Under the pieces are notes generated by a model. It saw nothing but the letters and a program-made list of their open reading frames with translations, did no database searches and was not told where the DNA came from. From the NCBI GenBank assembly GCA_046328475.1, contig JAXLWN010000030.1, forward strand, positions 13,412 through 77,411: DNA of 64,000 bases, in the 5' to 3' direction. The stretch's first letter is position 1; each line of letters starts with the position of its first letter. Shown here piece by piece: positions 18,437-25,629 of this stretch. The DNA comes from CADCWN01 sp046328475. GTDB taxonomy: Bacteria; Chloroflexota; Chloroflexia; Thermomicrobiales; CADCWN01. Both the position numbers and the translations under genes were made by a program.

Positions 18437-21137
18437 TTGTTCAAACGACGATCGCGCGGTCGTCCGTCGGACCAGGCCATTCAGCAAGGCCCCACCTGGC
18501 GACGGATCGACCTGCACCTGCACACTCCCGGCTCCAGCGATTATCAAGAGCCGCGAGCGACGTATCTCGATGTACTCCAGAAGGCTGAGGCGCGCGGCCT
18601 CGATATCATCGCTTTCACCGATCACAACACCGTCGCGGGCTACGCCGCGTTGCGCCGCGATATCTCGCAACTCGAGTTTCTGGAGGCGAACAACCGGCTC
18701 ATGCCGGAGGAGACGCGCCGCCTGCATGAGTACCGGCGGCTGCTGAACAAGATCCTGGTGCTGCCCGGCTTCGAGTTCACGGCGACGTTCGGCTTCCACA
18801 TCCTCGGCATCTTTCCGCCCGAGACGAGCGTGCGGAAGCTGGAGCATGTGCTCCTCGAGCTGAGTATCCCCGAGGAGAAGCTCGATCTCGGCAGCAGCGA
18901 GGTTGGTGCGACGACCGACGTGCTGCGGGCTTACGAGATCATCGCCGAGGCGGGGGGACTCGTCATCGGCGCGCACGTTAACTCGACGCACGGCATCGCG
19001 ATGATCGGCCTGGGGTTCGGCGGGCAGACGAAGATTGCCTACACGCAGGACCCGAACCTCCACGCGTTGGAGGTGACCGACCTGGAGAGCACCACCCGCC
19101 GCGCCACGTCCCGCTTCTTCAACGGCTCGAAGCCGGAGTATCCGCGCCGGATGCACTGCATCCAGGGTTCGGATGCGCACCGGCTGACGCGCGACCCGCA
19201 GCGGCCGGAGAAGAACCTCGGCATCGGCGACCGCTGCACCGAGGTGCTGCTCCCCGAGGTCGGCTTCGAGGCGCTGCGGGCGCTCTTCGCCTCGACCGAC
19301 TTCAGCCGCACCCGGCCCGCGCGTGCCCCGGAGCAGCACCCGTTCGACCCGCTGATGGCCGCGCGCCAGGAGGGGGCGACGATCGTGCAGTCGTTCCACG
19401 ACACGCCTGGCCCGCCGCGCATCAGGGTCAAGGCAGTGGTGCGCGACCTGGTCGCCTTCGCCAACACGAATGGCGGCACGGTCTACGTGGGGGCGAGCGC
19501 CAACGCGCAGGAGCCGATTCGTGGTGTGGAGGGTGCCAACGAACTGGTCGAGTTGATCAAGAGCGAGTCGGCGCGGCAGGTGGTGCCGCCGCTCGCGCCC
19601 GACATCGAGACGCTGACGCACGAGGAGAAGGCGGTGCTGGTCGTGACGGTGCCGAGGGGCACCGAGACGCCCTACGCGCTCGAACCGGGCTACATCTACG
19701 TGCGGCAGGAGAGCGAGACGGCGCTCGCGCTGCGCGACGAGATCGTGCAACTCGTGCGTGCGGCGCTCGCGCCCGACACAGTCGGCTTCGATCCGAGCAC
19801 GGCGTTGCGGCCCCGCGCGGTCGTCAGGCCGCAGGAGGAGCCGGAGCCGGAGGAACTCCCTGTTCGGCCTGCGCCACTGCCGCCCGCGCCGGTCGCCCCG
19901 GCATCGCAGGTGCTTGCCGCGCCGCCGGTTGCCGCTGCGCCGCAAGCGTTGCCGCAGGCGATGCCGCAATCGATGATCCGACCGGCGATCCCCGCGCCCC
20001 CGCCGCGCGTGGCGCAGCAGGTCGCGGTGAGCGAGGCTACCGCCGCCGAGCAGGAGCGCCAGCAGGATCGGACGCCGGTGCCGCGCACGGGCGTCGAGAT
20101 CATCGCTTCCATCGAGCGCAACGGCATCATCTTCCACACCGTGCGCGACCTGCGGAATCGGCGCGTGGTCCGCAACGTCACGCGCGAGTCGGCCCGGCGG
20201 CTCTGGCGCTACGCCATCCTCCAGGTCGAGGAGCACGAACTGCGGTCTGAGGATGTGGCCTGGGACACGACCGACCCGCGTCGGGGCTACTGGAAGGGGT
20301 ATCGCCAGCCCGAGGGGATGCGCCGCTACAATCTGGTCTACCGCGAGCCGCAAGGGCCGCGCAACGGGGCGGAGCCGACCGACCGCCTGCGCGTCTTCTA
20401 CGGCGTGACCGAGGATGGTATCGACGACCGCTGGCGGGCGGTGCTACCGCCCGAGAGCGTGCCGCTGGAGACGTACTACGACGAGCCGTTGCCGCCCGCA
20501 GATATGCCCGCGCCGGTGGGGGACCCGCCCGCGCCCCGGTTCGCCGTCGATACGCAGCCGGACTGGCCCCCGATCAGCGAGTACGCGTCCGCACCCGCAC
20601 CCGCGTATGCGCCGCCGCCGGTGGCAGACATGGCGCTGCCCGAGCCTGAGCCGGTGTTCGTGGCCGAGCAGTCGGCGATGGACCAGGACGAGCCGGTGGC
20701 CGAGGTTGCGTCTGCTCCCGAGGCGGCACCATCCGCGCCGAAGCCGCGCAGCAGGGCGCGTGGCCCGCGCCGCCGCGCCGCTGCACCGAGCGTCGAGGCT
20801 GAAGCCGCCGCGCCGCCTGCCGAACCGGAGTACATCGCACCGGAGTCGGTCGCGCCCGTCGTCGTGGAAGCGCCGCCCGCGCCCGAGGCGATCGCTGAGG
20901 AGGCGGCCCCGGCGAAGCCGAAGCGCGCACCGCGCCGGAAGAAGGCGGCGGAGACCGCTCCCGCACTGACGGAGGCGGTGGCCGAGGTCCCGGTGCGGGC
21001 TGTGCCCATCGCGCTGGTGGCCGAGGTTGCGCCCGCGCCGGAACCGCCCGCGCCGCCCGAGGACACCGACTCCCGCGCCCGCGCGCCGGCGTCGCGCGCC
21101 GCGCAAGGCCGCAGCGGACGCCCCGCAGGCGGACTAA
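18437..21137 (+). CDS. PHP phosphoesterase / AlbA_2 multidomain protein with low-complexity tail
   Basis: A protein of about 900 residues. First, a PHP metallophosphoesterase domain: RIDLHLHTPGSSDY and AFTDHNTVAGY at the start, GAHVNSTHG in the middle, QGSDAHRLT near its end. Next, an AlbA_2/Schlafen-type domain (VRDLVAFANTNGGTVYVGAS...). Then a Pro/Ala linker, then a conserved-looking block of about 130 residues (VEIIASIERNGIIFHTVRDL... WRYAILQVEEHE... LRVFYGVTEDGIDDRW) that I do not recognise, and a 200-residue Pro/Ala/Glu tail with basic KPKRAPRRKKA patches. The frame is open from 18302, but the TTG at 18437 (MFKRRSRG...) is preferred because 18302-18436 looks non-coding and holds a TACACT -10-like box. 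The tail shifts frame near 21065 and then ends RKAAADAPQAD at 21137. Confidence 0.75.
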
Positions 21138-21334
21138 CATTCGAGAGTCGCACAGGGAGCGGCGCGCGGCACTGCCGCGCGCCGCTCGTGTTGTGGATGA
21201 GCGCGGCGCGGGTTCGCCGCCGACGTGGCGGCATCCGCGTGCGTTGGCCGGGCACCGCGAACGTTCGCCGAAAGTACTGGTGGCTGTCCCGGTTGCTGGT
21301 GGGGTCCCGGTGCCTCTTTCCTATGCCGATATGA

Positions 21335-21363
21335 TTGACCCGGCCAGCGGATGGGTCTATACT
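21335..21363 (+). promoter_or_regulatory. Strong sigma70-type promoter
   Basis: TTGACC (21335-21340) and TATACT (21358-21363) are separated by exactly 17 bp. This is among the best consensus matches in the window. It drives a very short unit: 12-residue ORF at 21408 and terminator at 21446. Confidence 0.8.
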
Positions 21364-21407
21364 AGGGAGCGGGGGAAAGGCGTACCATCCAGCGTGGGGT
21401 ACAAGGG

Positions 21408-21446
21408 ATGAAGATTCTACTGCCTGTCGAGACTCCACCCATTTAA
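21408..21446 (+). CDS. 12-residue leader-type ORF
   Basis: It encodes MKILLPVETPPI and ends in TAA; AAGGG lies immediately upstream of the ATG. The stop codon overlaps the first base of an intrinsic terminator stem. The start MKILLPV resembles the N-terminus of universal stress proteins, so it could be a relic of such a gene. Equally it could be a leader peptide or part of a small RNA. Translation is unproven. Confidence 0.4.
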   Translation: MKILLPVETPPI

Positions 21447-21477
21447 GCACCGTCTGCTTTCGGCAGCGGTGCTTTTT
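21446..21477 (+). terminator. Intrinsic terminator / possible attenuator
   Basis: A stem agcaccg...cggtgct with an inner ctgc/gcag stem, followed by five T. It lies about 75 bp after the -10 box at 21358 and 149 bp before the SWIM gene, so it either ends a small transcript or attenuates the downstream gene. Confidence 0.8.
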
Positions 21478-21625
21478 GTTTCTCGCTCGTCCCTCCCTGC
21501 GCAGATGGTGCGGATGTCGTGATCGCCGCCGGGTAGCGGCCGATGATCTCCAACCACATTCGGCGATGCTGGGCTGTCATGTTGGCGGCCCTGGGGCAAT
21601 GGCCACAGATGATGCAGGAGGCGGT

Positions 21626-22186
21626 ATGAACTCGAGCATTATCGGGAAGATCGACAAGGCCCGACGCTATGCGCTCGAACCGGAGCGGGTGCAGGTTGGT
21701 GCGCTGGTCGCGGCCTTTCGCGGCAGTCACGATGAGTATGAGTTGACCCTGGCGTCGGGGGCCTGGTCGTGCAGTTGCCATTTCTTCGAGACGCACGGGA
21801 CCTGCGCGCACATTATCGCCGCGCAGCGCATTCTCGCCCCGATGCTGCCCGAAGAGGCGCGCTACGAGCATACCCATCTCGCCGCAGGGTACGATTCCGG
21901 CCTGATCGCCAAGCTCGATAAGTCGCGGCGCTATGCTCAGGAGCCCGACCGGCTCTCGATTCGCAGCCTGACGACCACGTTCCGGGGCAGCAACGACAAC
22001 CACGACCTCGGTTTGCAGGGTGGTGCCTGGCGCTGCGCCTGCCATTTCTTCGAGGTCAATGGCACTTGCGCCCACAGCATGGCTGTGCAGCGCATCCTGG
22101 CACCGATGCTGCCCGAGGATGCGCGCTACGAGCAGACGGCGCTCACATCGGCCCACGTCGCCGAGCCCGTCCCGGCCCTGGTCTGA
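21626..22186 (+). CDS. Tandem double SWIM zinc-finger protein
   Basis: A 186-residue protein made of two near-identical halves. Each half begins with an IGKIDKARRYALEPERV-like segment, continues with AFRGS and ends with a SWIM zinc finger of the form CxCxnCxH (CSCHFFETHGTCAHI in the first half, CACHFFEVNGTCAHS in the second), then QRILAPMLPE. SWIM fingers bind DNA or partner proteins and usually occur once, attached to a helicase, a Shu-type partner or a transposase. Here they stand alone and duplicated. The ATG at 21626 follows aggagg (21616-21621). A strong promoter and terminator lie upstream and a terminator follows at 22209, so it is a single-gene unit. The target is unknown. Confidence 0.85.
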   Translation: MNSSIIGKIDKARRYALEPERVQVGALVAAFRGSHDEYELTLASGAWSCSCHFFETHGTCAHIIAAQRILAPMLPEEARYEHTHLAAGYDSGLIAKLDKSRRYAQEPDRLSIRSLTTTFRGSNDNHDLGLQGGAWRCACHFFEVNGTCAHSMAVQRILAPMLPEDARYEQTALTSAHVAEPVPALV

Positions 22187-22208
22187 CGCCTCTATCTCTG
22201 TGTCCCCA

Positions 22209-22240
22209 GGCACGGCTGCACTCGCGGCCGTGCCTTTTTT
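22209..22240 (+). terminator. Intrinsic terminator of the SWIM gene
   Basis: An 8-bp stem ggcacggc/gccgtgcc and six T, 22 bp after the stop codon. Confidence 0.9.
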
Positions 22241-22363
22241 CGTGGAGATGATGGGGCGCTAGGACGAGGATAGCTGAGGTGAGGTGCTTCGCCTCCGTGC
22301 TCATTGTGCTCTCTTTGGTTTCCCCTTCACCGCTCCCTGCGAACAAGCTGCAAGGAAAAGAAT

Positions 22364-22388
22364 GCGGCGACCCCGGATGGGTCGCCGC
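22364..22388. repeat. Perfect 10-bp inverted repeat without T-run
   Basis: gcggcgaccc and its complement enclose five bases. It lies about 130 bp before the membrane-protein gene. The lack of a U-tract makes it a possible operator or 5' structure rather than a terminator. Confidence 0.6.
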
Positions 22389-22518
22389 AATCGAGGGAGG
22401 AAGGGAATGGGAGAGGGTCCTACACTATGCTACGCACGCTTTGCTGAAGTGGATGCTCCCGCTGGCGCGAATGCGCGTATACTGTCGTTGCGGATCGAAC
22501 CGATGGGGGAGGGACGAG

Positions 22519-22983
22519 ATGCCAGCATCGCGCGCCAGCGGCGAGCCTGTGGAGGAGTCCACCAGCGCCTACACGACCACGCGCACGATCGATCTCTGGC
22601 GAGTGCTGCGGTTCGTCTGCGGCGTTCAGGGCGTCTACTATCTCCTGACCGGCCTCTGGCTGCTCCTCGATCGCTTTGTCGGCGTTCCCGGTCCCTGGTC
22701 GGTGACGCGGCTGACTGGCCGTGACTTCGGGAACGATGCCGTGGTCGGGCTGACCGCGCTGATCGGCCTCATCCTGCTTGTCTCGACGCAGCGCCAGCGC
22801 CCCGATGGCCTCTTTACCGGCCTTGGCTTTGGCACGGCGTTCGCCTTTTTCGTCGCCGAGTGGCGCTATCGCGGGCCGTTCAGTAATTGGATCTATCTTG
22901 AGTTGTTGGTCGAGTTGATCTTCATGCTGGCGCTCTTCGGCGCATTCTGGGCGGCGGTGATCGCCGACCGGCGGCGGCGCTGA
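22519..22983 (+). CDS. Four-helix integral membrane protein of unknown function
   Basis: A 154-residue protein with a soluble N-terminus of about 30 residues and four predicted membrane segments: VLRFVCGVQGVYYLLTGLWLLL, AVVGLTALIGLILLV, LFTGLGFGTAFAFFVAEW and ELLVELIFMLALFGAFWAAVI. It ends in a basic DRRRR. The ATG at 22519 follows gggaggga at 22506-22513, although the frame is open further upstream. It resembles small DUF-type membrane proteins common in Chloroflexota and Actinobacteria, but I do not recognise a specific family. Confidence 0.75.
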   Translation: MPASRASGEPVEESTSAYTTTRTIDLWRVLRFVCGVQGVYYLLTGLWLLLDRFVGVPGPWSVTRLTGRDFGNDAVVGLTALIGLILLVSTQRQRPDGLFTGLGFGTAFAFFVAEWRYRGPFSNWIYLELLVELIFMLALFGAFWAAVIADRRRR

Positions 22984-23051
22984 GCGCAGCGTGCTTTGGC
23001 ATGCGAAGGGCCTGCAACAACTGCATTCGGACCGGTGGCCGAGGCAGGCGG

Positions 23052-23774
23052 CTACTCCTTCGCGGCCTTCGACGCTTCCAGTCGCTCGGCGTAGAAGCCG
23101 CGATATTCGGGCGGGAGCAGGGCGGCGATTTCGAGCATGATCCGTTCGGTCGCGGCGTAGTGGTCCGGTTTCTCGCCGGGGCGGCGCTTGGGGAGGTAGA
23201 AGGGCTTGCCGATGGTGACGGTCACCGGGCGGAACCACCAGCGCTCGCCGGTGCGCTTGGTATCGAAGGGGAGGTTCTCGGTGCCGGTGATGCCGACCGG
23301 CACGATCGGCACGTCGTTGTTCTGGGCAACCATGGCTGCGCCCGGGTGGCCCTGTTGCAGCGTGTGGGTGGGGCTGCGCGTCCCCTCCGGTAGGATGCCG
23401 ACCACCAGGCCTTCGTTGAGCAGGACCCCGGCGTGGCGGATGGCGGTGCGGTCGATCCCCTCGCGGTTGATCGGGAAGGCCCCGACGTTGCGGATGATGA
23501 ACGAGGGGAGCCACTTCTCGAAGAGTTCGCGCTTCGCCATGTAGAAGACGGGGCGCGGGATCGCCGCATCGAGCGCGATCAGGTCGTAGTTGTGCAGGTG
23601 GTTGGCCACGATCAGCACTGGGCCGATGCGCGGCACGTTCTCCTGCCCGTAGATGCGATAGTGGATCGCGAAGTGCGTGACCGCGCGCACGAGATAGCGC
23701 GCGAGATGGTAGATGCCCCACTTGATCCGGCGGCTGGCCGTGTAGCGCGTTTTCGCGGGCGTCTTCGCGCTCAT
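23052..23774 (-). CDS. plsC: 1-acyl-sn-glycerol-3-phosphate acyltransferase (PlsC family)
   Basis: A 240-residue acyltransferase that transfers an acyl chain to the 2-position of lysophosphatidate at the inner membrane, making phosphatidate for phospholipids. The catalytic HX4D is in VANHLHNYD, the phosphate-binding block is NREGIDR-like after GAFPIN, and the PEGTRS motif is in GILPEGTRSP. A hydrophobic, basic N-terminus (IYHLARYLVRAVTHFAIHY) probably anchors it. It starts three bases after the cmk stop, forming a cmk-plsC pair typical of many bacteria. Complete. Confidence 0.9.
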   Translation of the reverse strand: MSAKTPAKTRYTASRRIKWGIYHLARYLVRAVTHFAIHYRIYGQENVPRIGPVLIVANHLHNYDLIALDAAIPRPVFYMAKRELFEKWLPSFIIRNVGAFPINREGIDRTAIRHAGVLLNEGLVVGILPEGTRSPTHTLQQGHPGAAMVAQNNDVPIVPVGITGTENLPFDTKRTGERWWFRPVTVTIGKPFYLPKRRPGEKPDHYAATERIMLEIAALLPPEYRGFYAERLEASKAAKE

Positions 23775-23777
23775 CCC

Positions 23778-24608
23778 TTATCCACCCCACTCCGCCAACA
23801 CGCGGTCGATCGCGGCGAGCACGCCCGCGATGTCCACATCTTCGGTGTCGATCACCCGCGCATCGTCGGCCACGCGCAGCGGCGAGACCGCCCGGTGCGT
23901 GTCGATGTCGTCGCGGCGCTCGATGTCGGCCAGGACCGCGTCGAAGGGACGGACCAGGCCGCGATGTTCTTCGTCGATCTGCCGACGGTGGGCGCGTACG
24001 GATGGGCTTGCTTCCAGGTAGAGCTTCAGGTCGGCGTCGGGGAGGACGACGGTGCCGATGTCGCGCCCGGCCATGATCACACCGCCGCGCGAGGCCACCT
24101 CGCGCTGGCGCTGGAGCAGCGCTTGACGCACCGCCGCGTGCGCGCTGACGGCAGAGACGTTGCGCTCGACGTCCGGCGTGCGAATCGCCCAGGTGACATC
24201 TTCACCATCGAGCAATACTGTTAGCGTGCGCCCGTCGTTCACGCGCGGCGGTTCGACATCGATGTGGATCGCCGCGACCAGCGCGGCCAGCGCCGCCTCG
24301 TCGGTGAACGGGATGCCGCGCCGCAGGGCCGCGAGCGTCACCGTGCGATAGAGGACGCCGGTGTCGAAATAGAGATAGCCGAGGCGTTGTGCGAGCGCCT
24401 CGGCGACGGTGCTTTTGCCGGCCCCGGCCGGGCCATCAATGGCGATCGTGCGGGGGAGCGCCCGGTCGGCGTGGTCGGCGCGATCCGCCGGGTGCTGGCC
24501 GTGGTCCACCCTGGTCCGGTCGGCCGCCCCGGTTGCGCCCCTGGTCGTCCCGCTTGCGTCCTCCAGCGCCACCTTGTCCCTCCTGTTTGGGGCGTGGGCC
24601 GTGCTCAC
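23778..24608 (-). CDS. cmk: Cytidylate kinase
   Basis: Phosphorylates CMP and dCMP with ATP. The P-loop is IDGPAGAGKST and the family blocks GYLYFDTGVLYR, AGRDIGTVVLPDADLKLYL and RRDDIDTHRAVSPL are present. The ATG at 24608 adds a 50-residue Asp/Arg/Thr-rich N-terminal extension, absent from standard Cmk. That extension lies wholly inside the out-of-frame, low-complexity 3' end of the upstream pseudouridine synthase gene. A later start nearer the P-loop (about 24460) is therefore possible, although no clear RBS or ATG is seen there. plsC follows after three bases. Confidence 0.9.
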   Translation of the reverse strand: MSTAHAPNRRDKVALEDASGTTRGATGAADRTRVDHGQHPADRADHADRALPRTIAIDGPAGAGKSTVAEALAQRLGYLYFDTGVLYRTVTLAALRRGIPFTDEAALAALVAAIHIDVEPPRVNDGRTLTVLLDGEDVTWAIRTPDVERNVSAVSAHAAVRQALLQRQREVASRGGVIMAGRDIGTVVLPDADLKLYLEASPSVRAHRRQIDEEHRGLVRPFDAVLADIERRDDIDTHRAVSPLRVADDARVIDTEDVDIAGVLAAIDRVLAEWGG

Positions 24609-25563
24609 CGGCCGACTTGTGCCCTGGCGTTCGTTCTCCCGGTGCCGATCCGCGACCCTTTGCGCCCGATGGGCCTTTGGGGAGCGGTTTGCGCCCGCTG
24701 AGGGCGCGGGGTTCGTTGATGCGGCGGAAACCGGGCGTCTCTTCGTCGCCGCCCGGTTGCTCCGGTGTGCCGGTCTCCAGGCGAACCAGCAGCCGCAGGC
24801 GCTGCAACTCGCCCGCCGTGAGCGGACGGTAGGCGGCGGCGGGCAGCCCGGCGAGCGTGAGCGGGCCGAGGCGGACCCGCCGCAGGCGCTGCACCGGGTG
24901 GCCGATCTCTTCCATGATCCGCCGCACCTGGCGCCTGCGCCCTTCGTGGATGATCACGCGCAGCAGGGTTGTTTGTCCCGACTGTTCGAGTACCTCGACC
25001 TGCGCGGGGCTGGTGCGCCCGCCATCGAGCATGAAGCCGCCGCCCCGAATCTGGTCCAGCGCGCCGGGTGAGGGGGTGCCGGTGACGAGCGCGTGATATT
25101 CCTTGTCGATCCGGTAGCGCGGGTGGGCGATGCGGTTGGCGAACTCTCCGTCATTCGTCAGCAGCAGCAACCCCTCGCTGTCCATGTCGAGTCGCCCGAT
25201 GGGGAAGACCCGGTCGCGCTGGTCGTTGGCCGAGAGGAGATCGTAGACGGTGCGGCGGCCTTCGGGATCGCTGGCGGTCGTCAGGTAGCCGCGCGGCTTG
25301 TTGAGCACGAAATAGCGCGGGCGGGGGCGTTGCAGGATTTTGCCGTCGACCCGGATCTCGGCGTGCTGCGGGTCAACCTTCGTCCCCAGTTCGCGCGCGA
25401 CCTGTCCATCGACGCGCACGCGCCCCTCGACGATCAGTTCCTCCGCTGCGCGCCGCGAGGCGACCCCGCGCGCGGCGAGGACCTTCTGCAGGCGCTCCAG
25501 CCCGGTCTCTTTGCCGACGGTTGCGCCACCTTTGGGCGACTTTGTTGGCTTGTCGGTGGCCAT
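24436..25563 (-). CDS. rluB: RluB/RsuA-type rRNA pseudouridine synthase with RG-rich tail
   Basis: A 375-residue protein. Residues 20-65 form an S4 RNA-binding domain (LQKVLAARGVASRRAAEELI, VRVDGQVARELGTKVD). The catalytic domain follows, with FVLNKPRGYLTT and the Asp-bearing GRLDMDSEGLLLLTNDGEF, then IHEGRRRQVRRIMEEIGHPV. It isomerises a uridine in large- or small-subunit rRNA. The last 110 residues are a disordered Gly/Arg/Pro/Lys tail, probably for RNA binding, and its last 173 bp overlap the start of cmk in another frame. A heptamer array begins 11 bp upstream of the ATG. Confidence 0.88.
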   Translation of the reverse strand: MATDKPTKSPKGGATVGKETGLERLQKVLAARGVASRRAAEELIVEGRVRVDGQVARELGTKVDPQHAEIRVDGKILQRPRPRYFVLNKPRGYLTTASDPEGRRTVYDLLSANDQRDRVFPIGRLDMDSEGLLLLTNDGEFANRIAHPRYRIDKEYHALVTGTPSPGALDQIRGGGFMLDGGRTSPAQVEVLEQSGQTTLLRVIIHEGRRRQVRRIMEEIGHPVQRLRRVRLGPLTLAGLPAAAYRPLTAGELQRLRLLVRLETGTPEQPGGDEETPGFRRINEPRALSGRKPLPKGPSGAKGRGSAPGERTPGHKSAGEHGPRPKQEGQGGAGGRKRDDQGRNRGGRPDQGGPRPAPGGSRRPRRPGAPPHDRH

Positions 25564-25573
25564 GGTTCCCTCA

Positions 25574-25622
25574 GTCGTGAGTCGTGAGTGGACGAGTAGT
25601 CAGTAGTCAGTAGTCAGTAGTC
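25574..25622. repeat. Heptamer arrays gtcgtga x2 and agtagtc x4
   Basis: These seven consecutive 7-bp units fill the gap between the rluB start and the glutamate synthase stop. A variant unit, gtggacg, joins the two arrays. The same gtcgtgagtggacg junction appears at 60817-60833. Confidence 0.88.
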
Positions 25623-25629
25623 AGGTCGA

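Noticed and set aside
18410..20353. 647-codon antisense open frame under the PHP-AlbA_2 gene
   Set aside because: Composition is Arg/His/Asp-rich shadow coding; all domain matches are on the plus strand.
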